A stretch of 64,000 nucleotides of DNA from Comamonadaceae bacterium (GTDB lineage Bacteria; Pseudomonadota; Gammaproteobacteria; Burkholderiales; Burkholderiaceae_C): positions 49,597-113,596 of the forward strand of contig CANFWI010000004.1 of NCBI GenBank assembly GCA_947450675.1, in the 5' to 3' direction. The first letter of the stretch is position 1; every line of letters starts with the position of its first letter. Both the position numbers and the translations under genes were made by a program. Of the stretch, positions 52,574 through 60,623 are shown piece by piece. Under the pieces are notes generated by a model. The model ran no database searches, was not told where the DNA came from, and saw nothing but the letters and a program-made list of their open reading frames with translations.

Positions 52574-53545
52574 ATGCAACGCCGACACCTCCTGCAATCT
52601 GCCGCTGCGCTGGCTGTCCCTTTGTTAGGCGTGCACGCCAGTGTTCATGCGCAAAGTTTCCCGACGCGGGCTATCAAACTCGTCATCGCCTTTCCGGCTG
52701 GCGGACCAACCGACATCACGATGCGGGTACTGGCCGACAACGCCTCCAAAATTCTGGGCCAGCCGGTGATTGTTGAGAACAAACCCGGTGCCGGCGGCAC
52801 GCTTCCCGCCTTGCAGCTGCAATCAGCCGCTGCCGATGGCTACACCGTGGGGCAGATTCCTTTGGGCGTGTTTCGCCTGCCCTACACTACCAAAATCAAC
52901 TGGGACCCGGTCAAAGACATCAGCTACGTGCTCAACGTGACCGGCTATGCCTTCGGCGTGGTCGTGCCGACGGACTCGCCCCTCAAGACCTGGGCCGATT
53001 TTGTGGCTTGGGCCAAGGCCAATCCTGGCAAGCTGAGCTACGGCTCAACCGGCACCATGACCAGCCCGCACCTGACCATGGAATTGATTGCACAAAAACT
53101 GGGGCTAGACCTGCTGCATGTTCCCTACAAGGGCAGCGCCGACCTGATGCAGTCGATCATGGGCAACAACATCATGGCCGCAGCCGACTCCACCGGCTTT
53201 GCGCCACAGGTGCAAGCCGGCAAGCTGCGCGTCCTCAACACCTGGGGTGCGGAACGCTTGGCCAAGTTTCCCGATGCGCCAACGCTCAAGGAACTTGGCA
53301 TCGACATCGTGCAGAACTCGCCGTTTGGCATTGGCGCGCCCAAGGGCACGTCGCCCGAAGTGGTCAAGCGGCTGCACGACGCCTTCAAGCAGGCGATGGA
53401 GCAAGACAACTACAAAACCGCGCTGGCCCGCTATGACATGGTGCCGATCTACATGAACAGCGCTGCCTACACGCGGTTCGCCCAAGAGACCTTCATGCGC
53501 GAAAAAGCGTTGGTCGAAAAACTCGGCTTGGCCAAGCCGGTTTGA
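52574..53545 (+). CDS. Bug (TctC) family solute receptor
   Basis: 323 residues from the ATG at 52574, chosen for the CCGGAGATTTCC before it; the track start is 10 codons earlier. Signal peptide MQRRHLLQSAAALAVPLLG to about HAQS. FPTRAIKLVIAFPAGGPTD, VIVENKPGAGGTLPALQLQ and YGSTGTMTSPHLTMELIA are Bug segments. Stands alone between the two-component genes and the convergent CaiB-type gene. It reads opposite to the neighbouring transferase/Bug genes. Confidence 0.92.
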   Translation: MQRRHLLQSAAALAVPLLGVHASVHAQSFPTRAIKLVIAFPAGGPTDITMRVLADNASKILGQPVIVENKPGAGGTLPALQLQSAAADGYTVGQIPLGVFRLPYTTKINWDPVKDISYVLNVTGYAFGVVVPTDSPLKTWADFVAWAKANPGKLSYGSTGTMTSPHLTMELIAQKLGLDLLHVPYKGSADLMQSIMGNNIMAAADSTGFAPQVQAGKLRVLNTWGAERLAKFPDAPTLKELGIDIVQNSPFGIGAPKGTSPEVVKRLHDAFKQAMEQDNYKTALARYDMVPIYMNSAAYTRFAQETFMREKALVEKLGLAKPV

Positions 53546-53572
53546 ACCGGCACGCGGCTCGCTAGCGAGTCA

Positions 53573-54781
53573 TCAAAGCACGCCAAGTGCTTTGAGTTCA
53601 GCCAAGCGTTCGTCGTCCAGCCCCAGCATGCCCGTCAAAATTTCGCGCGTGCCTTCGCCCAGTTCGGGCGGTGCATGGCGCACCGGCAGGCGCTCACCGT
53701 CCAGCCGGTAAGGCGGCGCCATCACATGGGTGCTGCCAGCCACCGAATGGGGTTGCTGCGTCACCAGACCACCGCGCACCGCGCGCTCAGAGGTCAGGGC
53801 TTCATGCAGGCCCAGCACTTCGCCACACGGAATACCAGCGGCCTTGAGACGTTGCAACAGCAGATGGCGAGGGCGGCAGCTCAGTTCGCGCTGGATCTCG
53901 ACCATCAGCGCATCGCGATGGGTGCCGCGCCCGAGGTTGTTCTTGAAGCGATCGTCATCGGCGAGGTCGGGCCGATCAATCACGGACCGACAAAAACGTT
54001 CAAACTGGGCGTTGTTGCCCACGGTGATGACCAGCGGGCCGTCCTCGGCGTCGAACACGCCGTAAGGCACGATGGACGGATGCGCATTACCGTAGCGCGG
54101 CGGGTCTTTTTGCATCAGCATGGCTTCCAGCCCGTAGTAGGCTGAAATCATGAGGCCGCAGTCGAACAGCGCCATTTCAATGTGGCGGCCGCGTCCGGTT
54201 TTTTGGCGCTCAAACAAAGCCGCCAAAACAGCTTGAGCCGCATACATGCCGGTGAACATGTCCACCGCGGCCACGCCGAATTTGAGCGGCGGCTGATCGG
54301 CCTTGCCATTGATCGCCATCAGGCCGGCTTCGCCCTGCACCACCAAGTCGTAGCCGGGACGGGTGGCCTCGGGCCCGCTGCTGTCGTAGCCCGTGACCGA
54401 GCAATAAATGATGTCGGGCCGAACGGCCTTGATCTGCGCGTACCCGAGTCCCATTTTTTCGGCCCCGCCGAACTTGAAGTTCTGGATCACCACGTCGCAC
54501 TGACGCGCCAAGTCCAGCACGATCTGCACCGCCTCGGGCTTTTGCAGGTCCAGCGTGATGGAGCGCTTGTTGCGGTTCATGCTGTTGAAGTAGGCGGTTT
54601 CGGTTTTGCCCACCCGCAAACCCCAGTCACGGGTGTCGTCGCCGCGCTCGGGGTGTTCGACCTTGATGACCTCGGCGCCAAAGTCGCCCAGCACCATGCC
54701 GCACAAAGGCCCGGCCAGCACGCGGGACAGGTCAAGCACGCGAATACCGGCCAGCGGCAGTGAAGCATTAAGTTGTGTCAT
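53573..54781 (-). CDS. Class III (CaiB/BaiF) acyl-CoA transferase
   Basis: 402 residues from the ATG at 54781 (MTQLNASLPLAGIRVLDLSR). Family marks are RVLAGPLCGMVLGDFGAEVIKVE and RPGYDLVVQGEAGLMA, with the catalytic Asp in GYD. Longer than the paralogue at 2947 and clearly distinct in sequence. It follows a Bug receptor by 13 bp in the same strand run. It activates an unknown carboxylic acid taken up by the cell. Confidence 0.92.
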   Translation of the reverse strand: MTQLNASLPLAGIRVLDLSRVLAGPLCGMVLGDFGAEVIKVEHPERGDDTRDWGLRVGKTETAYFNSMNRNKRSITLDLQKPEAVQIVLDLARQCDVVIQNFKFGGAEKMGLGYAQIKAVRPDIIYCSVTGYDSSGPEATRPGYDLVVQGEAGLMAINGKADQPPLKFGVAAVDMFTGMYAAQAVLAALFERQKTGRGRHIEMALFDCGLMISAYYGLEAMLMQKDPPRYGNAHPSIVPYGVFDAEDGPLVITVGNNAQFERFCRSVIDRPDLADDDRFKNNLGRGTHRDALMVEIQRELSCRPRHLLLQRLKAAGIPCGEVLGLHEALTSERAVRGGLVTQQPHSVAGSTHVMAPPYRLDGERLPVRHAPPELGEGTREILTGMLGLDDERLAELKALGVL

Positions 54782-54794
54782 GCAGCTTTTTTCT

Positions 54795-55793
54795 TCAGTC
54801 CAGCGTGATGCCAGCCTTGGTGATGATGGCACCCCACTTGCGGGATTCACTGTCAATGAAAGCCTTGAATTTTGCCGACGAACCGCCGCCGATGATCAGC
54901 CCCTGCTTGGCCATGGTCTGACGAAAGGCCGGGTCAGCCATGGCGGCATTGACGTCGGCGTTGATGCGGTTGACGATGGCAGCGCTGGTGCCTGCCGGTG
55001 CAAACAGGCCGTTCCATGCGAGTGCATCAAAACCGGGAAATCCGGCCTCAGCCACGGTCGGCAGCTCAGGCCGTGCAGCCAGCCGCTGCGGGCTGGTGAC
55101 AGCCAACAACTTCAGACGTCCCCCCTGCACCAGCGCCAGCAAGGCGGGCTCCACCGTCAGCAGGGCTTGGGTTTCCCCTTGCGCTACCGACAATGCCGCA
55201 GGTGGCGAACCATTGAAGGGCACATGCGTGGCCTCAAAACCGGCCGTGCTTTTCAACAACTCCATCGACAAGTGCGACGAACTGCCCAAGCCCACCGAGG
55301 CGTAGCTGACCTTGTCACCCTGCGACTTGGCCCAGGTCAAAAACTCGCGCAGGTTGTTGGCCGGGTGATTGGCCGGCACCGCCAGCACGTTGGGCTGAGA
55401 GGTGGTCAAGATGATGGGCTGCAAATCCCTGGCTGGGTCGTAGGCCATCTTCTTAAACATAAACGGGCCGAAGGCGATCGGGCCATTGAAACCGATGCCC
55501 AGCGTGTAGCCGTCTGGCGCAGCCTTGGCCACGGCGTCCATGCCGATGGTGCCGCCAGCGCCCGGCTTGTTTTCCACAATCAGCGGCTGACCCCAGCGGG
55601 CCTTCAGCGACTCGCCCATGCTGCGAACGATGACGTCCAACGAACTACCGGCAGGTGCCGGCACGATCATCCGAACAGGCTTGTCGGGCCAGCTTTGCGC
55701 GGCGGCTGGCAAGGCCATCGCGCCCAATGCGAAAAAGCTCAGCGTCGCAGCAGCGACTTTAGACAGTTGTCGTCTTGAAATCAGAATTTTCAT
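54795..55793 (-). CDS. Bug (TctC) family solute receptor
   Basis: 332 residues with signal peptide (to about PAAAQ). SWPDKPVRMIVPAPAGSSLDVIVR, LIVENKPGAGGTIGMDAVAKA and YASVGLGSSSHLSMELL match the family; the ligand-loop PAGSSLD differs from the usual PGGxxD. Upstream of the CaiB-type transferase and probably its uptake partner. Confidence 0.92.
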   Translation of the reverse strand: MKILISRRQLSKVAAATLSFFALGAMALPAAAQSWPDKPVRMIVPAPAGSSLDVIVRSMGESLKARWGQPLIVENKPGAGGTIGMDAVAKAAPDGYTLGIGFNGPIAFGPFMFKKMAYDPARDLQPIILTTSQPNVLAVPANHPANNLREFLTWAKSQGDKVSYASVGLGSSSHLSMELLKSTAGFEATHVPFNGSPPAALSVAQGETQALLTVEPALLALVQGGRLKLLAVTSPQRLAARPELPTVAEAGFPGFDALAWNGLFAPAGTSAAIVNRINADVNAAMADPAFRQTMAKQGLIIGGGSSAKFKAFIDSESRKWGAIITKAGITLD

Positions 55794-55845
55794 GCGGGGT
55801 CTCCAACGTTATCAATATTATTTCCGTAGCTTCGGCAGCCTCGCA

Positions 55846-57102
55846 TCATAGGATGGCGTTCTGACTGATCAAGATGCGCCGAACCGCAGCGGTGTCTGGG
55901 GCTTGTCCATTGACGTGCAGTGCCGCAGAAATACCGGCGGCGTGACCCGTTGCAAAAGCCGTTCCCATCACACGGACCGACCCATAAGCTGTCGCATCGC
56001 AGCCGATGACGCGACCAGCCAGCCGCAAATTAGCCAGCCCTTGAGCCTCCAGCGCCGAATGCGGAATGTCAAAAAAGCCGTCGCCGCCGATGGCCATGTA
56101 ACGAACCCGGCCCGGGGCATCGTGGACCTCCATCGGCCAACTGGCGCGGGCAATACCGTCACTGCGGCGACGACCCTGCAAGCCATCGTCCATCGTGACG
56201 TCGCCACAAGAGAATGGGCGGCGGGTTTCTCGAATCCCGATTTGCGGTCCGGTGGACATCAAGTAGGCGCGCTCAAAGCCAGGGAGCTTTTTCAGCACCG
56301 CCAAATAGCAATGCGCACGTTCCCTGGCCATCATTTCAACTCTAGACAGGTCGGGCCCGGACAGGCCGTCAGTGAGCAAATCAATCACCATCCACCAAAC
56401 GTCATGGGTATGAGGCAGACGCATTAAGAAGCCACCATCTGGCCGCGGAATCTTCAGCGTCGCGTGCAGGTTGTGCGCTTCAATCAGTTCGCACAGGCGC
56501 TCACGGTCAAAACGAACGTCAGACGGCACACCACCCACGCGCAAGGGCATCGACGCCGGTTGAAGTTGCGCACCCGGCCCACCCGCTTGGCTCAAAGGCA
56601 CTTGCGCGTGAGTGGACAGCGTCGCTTCGCCACTGGCGTCTACAAAACAAGCGGCTTCAATGTCCCGCATACCGCGATGGTCGGCCACCGTCAACGCCTG
56701 CAAATGCTCGCCGCTGCGATGTGCGCCAACCAAAAAACTGTGCAAACTCAACTCTACTTTGGCGGCTAACACGAGTCGGTCAAAAGCCAACTTCACGGCT
56801 TCCGGCTCAAGCGCCACGATCCAGCCGTTTTTTGACTTCTGGGCTGCGGTGTCGAAACCCAGCGTGTTGAGCTCGGCCAAGAGGTCCATACCGACCCCGG
56901 CAACACTGCGCACAGGCGTGTCGGTGCTGACAAAAAATCCGCAATAGGCCAGCACTTGGGCGTTGGTGGCTGCGCCCCCCAGAAAGCCGTAGCGCTCTAC
57001 GAGCAATGTTCGGGCACCCAAGCGAGCGGCGCCTACAGCGGCGGCAGATCCTGCCGCGCCGCCGCCCACCACCACGACGTCATAACGTTCAGGGCCCGTC
57101 AT
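55846..57102 (-). CDS. FAD-dependent oxidoreductase (FAD_oxidored family)
   Basis: 418 residues. YDVVVVGGGAAGSAAAVGAARLGARTLLVERYGFLGG is the dinucleotide-binding region with the GGAAT stretch typical of PF12831-type proteins. GPQIGIRETRRPFSCGDVT and LRLAGRVIGCDATAYGSVRVMGTAFATGHAAG are further conserved parts. Members oxidise organic hydroxyl or C-C bonds in catabolic operons; the substrate is unknown. Divergent from the LysR gene at 57278 and upstream of the Bug/CaiB pair. Confidence 0.87.
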   Translation of the reverse strand: MTGPERYDVVVVGGGAAGSAAAVGAARLGARTLLVERYGFLGGAATNAQVLAYCGFFVSTDTPVRSVAGVGMDLLAELNTLGFDTAAQKSKNGWIVALEPEAVKLAFDRLVLAAKVELSLHSFLVGAHRSGEHLQALTVADHRGMRDIEAACFVDASGEATLSTHAQVPLSQAGGPGAQLQPASMPLRVGGVPSDVRFDRERLCELIEAHNLHATLKIPRPDGGFLMRLPHTHDVWWMVIDLLTDGLSGPDLSRVEMMARERAHCYLAVLKKLPGFERAYLMSTGPQIGIRETRRPFSCGDVTMDDGLQGRRRSDGIARASWPMEVHDAPGRVRYMAIGGDGFFDIPHSALEAQGLANLRLAGRVIGCDATAYGSVRVMGTAFATGHAAGISAALHVNGQAPDTAAVRRILISQNAIL

Positions 57103-57263
57103 CAGCTTAGAGCCTTAGGCATCACAGCCATGAAGTCACGGAGGAGTTCGAGTTGGGTATTACGAATGAGCATATTAAAGACTGTCATTTGAAGTTCTAG
57201 GGCTGCGCCACAGGAGTGTAGGCAGGGGATAAACGCATTGCAAATACCCTCTGCGGTGCTACC

Positions 57264-57269
57264 TATAAT
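57264..57269 (+). promoter_or_regulatory. Probable -10 element of the LysR gene, implying a nearly leaderless mRNA
   Basis: TATAAT ends 8 bp before the ATG at 57278, so transcription would begin at or within a base or two of the start codon. No Shine-Dalgarno is seen. A TTGCAA at 57238 would give a 20-bp spacer, longer than optimal. Confidence 0.45.
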
Positions 57270-57277
57270 TTCAAGTT

Positions 57278-58189
57278 ATGCCCACATCAAATATCACAGA
57301 ACGACAAATTCAGGTGTTTCGTGCGGTCATGATCACCGGTTCACTGAGTGCTGCAGCACGCCAGTTGTACGTTTCGCAGCCCGGTCTGAGCGTGACCCTC
57401 AAACGCTTTGAAGTCCTGCTTGGAACACCGATGTTTGAACGCATCAGCGGTCGGCTTGCGCCGACGGAAGAAGCCCGCCAGATATTTGAGAAGATTGAAC
57501 GTGTCTATGGGCAGTTTGATCAGTTGGTCGACGCCATCAAGGGGATCGTCCGTGGTGAAGGTGCAACCTTTCGTTTTGGCACGACCCCCAGTGTTGGCGT
57601 TCGCCTGGTACCCAAGGCACTGAAAATATTGCGCGCAAACAACGCTGACCGCATCGATTACTGCGATTTTTTATCCCAAAAAGACATCCGCGACTACCTC
57701 TGGTTTGAACGTGGTGCGTGCGTCGCAACTATCGCCAAGATTGAAGACCCAACCCTCGGCTTTAGCGTGGTGGCGACTGGCCGCTTGGTGTGCTTGTTGC
57801 CGCGCAGGCACCGATTGGCCAATCAGGACGAAGTCTCACCGCATGACCTGGCTCGCGAAACATTGATTTCCTTTGAGCCCGGCATGACACATGGCCGCCT
57901 GATCGAATCAACCTACAAACGCGCCGGAGCTGACCGCAAGGTCCACATATTTGTACGTTCGGTTGAATCGGCGATCTCCTTTGTGGTCGAAGGCCTCGGT
58001 GTGGCCATCGTCGACGAATTCGCGGCCATCGACTGCAATAAGCTCGGACTCGTCGCTGTGCCCATGGCCCATAGCGTCGAGGTTCCTGTCTATGTTTATT
58101 GGTCCAAACTGCACCCACGGCCTCGCAGCGTAGTCGAGTTCATTGATGCGTTGAGCGTTTGCAGCCAAGCCAAGACGATGGCGCCTTGA
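57278..58189 (+). CDS. LysR-family transcriptional regulator
   Basis: 303 residues. [44 protein letters not shown] is the winged helix-turn-helix; the ligand domain begins near [20 protein letters not shown]. The sequence is of the GbpR/NocR-like group ([13 protein letters not shown]). No Shine-Dalgarno precedes the ATG. Divergent from the FAD oxidoreductase, which it probably regulates together with the Bug and CaiB genes. Its 3' end abuts a ribB-derived scar. Confidence 0.9.
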   Translation: MPTSNITERQIQVFRAVMITGSLSAAARQLYVSQPGLSVTLKRFEVLLGTPMFERISGRLAPTEEARQIFEKIERVYGQFDQLVDAIKGIVRGEGATFRFGTTPSVGVRLVPKALKILRANNADRIDYCDFLSQKDIRDYLWFERGACVATIAKIEDPTLGFSVVATGRLVCLLPRRHRLANQDEVSPHDLARETLISFEPGMTHGRLIESTYKRAGADRKVHIFVRSVESAISFVVEGLGVAIVDEFAAIDCNKLGLVAVPMAHSVEVPVYVYWSKLHPRPRSVVEFIDALSVCSQAKTMAP

Positions 58190-58324
58190 CAGCCTGCAAG
58201 GGAAAAATATGGCCGGGCTGAATCAGGTCGTCGGGCTTGGCGTTGGGCGCCACCGCAGCCTGCACCGTGCGGGACCGGTCGGCACCAGATCACCCTCGTT
58301 TTCCCGGTCTCCAACAGATGACAT
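58190..58324 (-). pseudogene. Scar of a ribB-type (3,4-dihydroxy-2-butanone 4-phosphate synthase) gene
   Basis: Reading the minus strand from an ATG that overlaps the transketolase stop (TGATG), one frame gives [11 protein letters not shown], the RibB active-site sequence DRENEGDL. Shortly after, in another frame, [19 protein letters not shown] and then IQPGHIFPL match the later RibB core. About 110-130 residues normally between these are missing. This is a deleted, frameshifted remnant lying between the LysR and transketolase genes; the retained overlap suggests it was once the last gene of the ketose operon. Confidence 0.7.
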
Positions 58325-59322
58325 CACAGCCATGACTTGACAGACGCCACCACCGCATCGGTTGAGATGCCGTAGCGGTCATGCAGGGTCGGCAAGGCAC
58401 CCGCATCCAAAAACTCATCCGGCAAGCCGATCTGGCGAAACGCCGGATGCACACCAGCGCGCATCAGCTCACCGGCCACGGCTTCACCAAGGCCGCCAAT
58501 CACACTGTGATTTTCAGCCACCACCACCAGCCGTCCTGGCAGCGCGGCTTCACGCAAGATAGTCGCTGCGTCAAGGGGTTTGAGGGTCGGGACATGCAGC
58601 ACGGCAGCGTCAATCTGGTCACGTTGCAATGCTTGTGCCGCTTCAAGCGCACGCATGGTCATGAGCCCGGTCGAGATGAACAGTACGTCGCGGCCATCAC
58701 GGATCATTTTGGCTTTGCCGATTTCAAACTGGTAGCCGTATTCGTCGAGCACCAGTGGCACTTGACCGCGTAGCAAGCGCATGTAGACCGGCCCTTGGTG
58801 CGCCGCGATGGCCGGCACAGCCTGCTCGATTTCATGCGCGTCACACGGGTCAATCACCATCATGCCGGGCATGGCGCGCATCAGGGCGAGATCCTCTGCG
58901 GCTTGATGGCTGGGGCCGTAGCCAGTGGTCAAGCCTGGCAAGGCACAGACAATTTTCACGTTCAGGTTTTCTTCGGCGATCACCTGGTGCATGAAGTCGT
59001 AAGCCCGGCGGGTGGCAAAGACCGCGTAGGTGGTGGCAAAAGGCACCAAGCCTTCCTTGGCCATTCCACCGGCCGCACCCATCAACAACTGCTCGGCCAT
59101 GCCCATCTGGAAAAAACGTTCCGGGTAGGCCTGGGCAAACAAATGCAGGTCGGTGTATTTGGCCAAGTCAGCCGTCATGCCGACGATCTCGGGGCGCTGT
59201 GCGCCAAGCTCGACCAGCGCTTTGCCAAACGGTGCGGCGCGTGTGCGCTGGCCTTCGCTGGCAATCGACGCGATCATGGCGGAAGTGGTCAGTCGGGGCT
59301 TCTTGTTCGTCATGGTGTTCAT
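58324..59322 (-). CDS. Transketolase, C-terminal subunit (pyrimidine-binding and C-terminal domains)
   Basis: 332 residues. GKALVELGAQRPEIVGMTADLAKYTDL and FFQMGMAEQLLMGAAGGMAKEGLVPFATTYAVFA (Glu of the TPP aminopyrimidine site in MAEQ) are conserved. LTTGYGPSHQAAEDLALMRAMPGM and the C-terminal domain follow. Split transketolases are common in Actinobacteria and in sugar-specific operons of Proteobacteria. The ATG overlaps the stop of the N-terminal subunit. Works with it to transfer two-carbon units from a ketose phosphate. Confidence 0.92.
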   Translation of the reverse strand: MNTMTNKKPRLTTSAMIASIASEGQRTRAAPFGKALVELGAQRPEIVGMTADLAKYTDLHLFAQAYPERFFQMGMAEQLLMGAAGGMAKEGLVPFATTYAVFATRRAYDFMHQVIAEENLNVKIVCALPGLTTGYGPSHQAAEDLALMRAMPGMMVIDPCDAHEIEQAVPAIAAHQGPVYMRLLRGQVPLVLDEYGYQFEIGKAKMIRDGRDVLFISTGLMTMRALEAAQALQRDQIDAAVLHVPTLKPLDAATILREAALPGRLVVVAENHSVIGGLGEAVAGELMRAGVHPAFRQIGLPDEFLDAGALPTLHDRYGISTDAVVASVKSWL

Positions 59323-60158
59323 TGCGCAGTGCCCGCGTGTGCGGCGTCAAGATAAGCGATGGCTTGCTGCCATTCGGGTGGGTCAACACGGATAAAGTGG
59401 TTCTTCTCGCGCTGCTCCAGAAACGGCACGCCCTTGCCCATTAAGGTGTCAAACAAAATCACACGCGGCTTGGCCTCTGTGCATTCGCGGGCAGCGTCAA
59501 AGGCGGCCAACACCGCAGGCAGGTTGTTGCCATCGACACGCTGCACATGCCAGCCGAATGCGGCCCATTTGTCGACCACCGGTTCAAAGCGCATGACCTC
59601 GCTGGTGTTGCCGTCGGCTTGCTGCTTGTTCAAATCGACCAGGCAAATCAGATTTGACAAGCCATGGTGCGCAGCCGAAGCAGCGGCTTCCCAGGTCGAG
59701 CCTTCGTCAAGCTCGCCGTCAGACATCGAGTTGTAAACAAAGGCTGGGTTATTTTTGAGACGCAACCCGAGTGCCATGCCGACGCCAATGATCAAACCTT
59801 GACCCAAGGAACCGCCCGATATTTCCATTCCCGGCGTGTAGGTGGCCATGCCGGACATAGGCAGACGGCTGTCGTCGCTGCCGTAGCTGTCCAGTTCGTC
59901 TTCAGGCAGCACACCGGCTTCAATCAGGGCGGCGTAATGGGCGATAGCGTAGTGGCCGTGTGACAGCAAAAATCGGTCACGTCCCTCCCACAGCGGTTCT
60001 GCGGCACGCAGCTTGAGCGCGTGCCCGTAAGCCACCGCCAGCACATCGGCCCAACCCAGCGCCTGGCCGATATAACCCTGGCCCTGGACCTCACCCATGC
60101 GCAGTGCAAAGCGCCGCACCCGGTAAGCACAGTCGTTCAGTTCAGTCAGATGGCTCAT
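59319..60158 (-). CDS. Transketolase, N-terminal subunit (TPP diphosphate-binding domain)
   Basis: 279 residues. FLLSHGHYAIAHYAALIEAG and GSLGQGLIIGVGMALGLRLK are conserved. The TPP diphosphate motif reads SDGELDEGSTWEAAASAAHH then LVDLNKQQADG (Ser in place of the first Gly of GDGE). Overlaps rpiB upstream and the C-terminal subunit downstream by 4 bp each. Such split enzymes in dedicated operons can use unusual acceptors such as apulose phosphate. Confidence 0.92.
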   Translation of the reverse strand: MSHLTELNDCAYRVRRFALRMGEVQGQGYIGQALGWADVLAVAYGHALKLRAAEPLWEGRDRFLLSHGHYAIAHYAALIEAGVLPEDELDSYGSDDSRLPMSGMATYTPGMEISGGSLGQGLIIGVGMALGLRLKNNPAFVYNSMSDGELDEGSTWEAAASAAHHGLSNLICLVDLNKQQADGNTSEVMRFEPVVDKWAAFGWHVQRVDGNNLPAVLAAFDAARECTEAKPRVILFDTLMGKGVPFLEQREKNHFIRVDPPEWQQAIAYLDAAHAGTAQ

Positions 60159-60604
60159 ACGCTGTGGCCGGTTTCGTAGTCGTGAATCAGGTCAACTTTG
60201 GGTTGCGAGCGACCACCATCAAAATCACTGCGCAGCCAGGCATCAACAATGGCTTTGGCCAGTTCCGGCCCCACCACCCGAGCACCGATGGTGATGATCT
60301 GCGCATCATTGCTGCGGCTGGCGCGTTCAGCTGAATAGGTGTCATGGCACTGCGCGGCCCGAATGCCGCGCACCTTGTTGGCAGAAATCGCCATGCCAAT
60401 GCCCGTACCGCAAAGCAGCAGGGCCCGCTCAAAACCACCACTGGCGACCTGCTCGGCGACGGCGAAGGCGACATCCGGATAGAGCACGGGTTGCGCGTCA
60501 TGCGTCCCAAAATCCGTCACCTCATGGCCCGCGTCGGTCATGTGTTTTTTCAAAATTTGTTTGAGTTCGTACGCGGCTTCGTCGCAGCCAATGGCTAATT
60601 TCAT
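60155..60604 (-). CDS. rpiB: Ribose-5-phosphate isomerase B / LacAB-RpiB-family sugar-phosphate isomerase
   Basis: 149 residues. AIGCDEAAYELKQIL, LLLCGTGIGMAISANKVRGIRAA with the catalytic Cys, and CHDTYSAERASRSNDAQIITIGARVVG are the family core. RpiB interconverts ribose 5- and ribulose 5-phosphate; EryI-type members act on D-erythrulose 4-phosphate/erythrose 4-phosphate. The neighbouring kinase and transketolase make the second activity equally likely. Translation coupled to the transketolase subunits. Confidence 0.9.
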   Translation of the reverse strand: MKLAIGCDEAAYELKQILKKHMTDAGHEVTDFGTHDAQPVLYPDVAFAVAEQVASGGFERALLLCGTGIGMAISANKVRGIRAAQCHDTYSAERASRSNDAQIITIGARVVGPELAKAIVDAWLRSDFDGGRSQPKVDLIHDYETGHSV

Positions 60605-60623
60605 GGGGTTCTTTCGTGAAGGG

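Noticed and set aside
53558-53569. Palindrome CTCGCTAGCGAG between convergent Bug and CaiB genes
   Set aside because: Perfect but only 12 bp and without a T tract; could be a weak terminator or chance, so not annotated.
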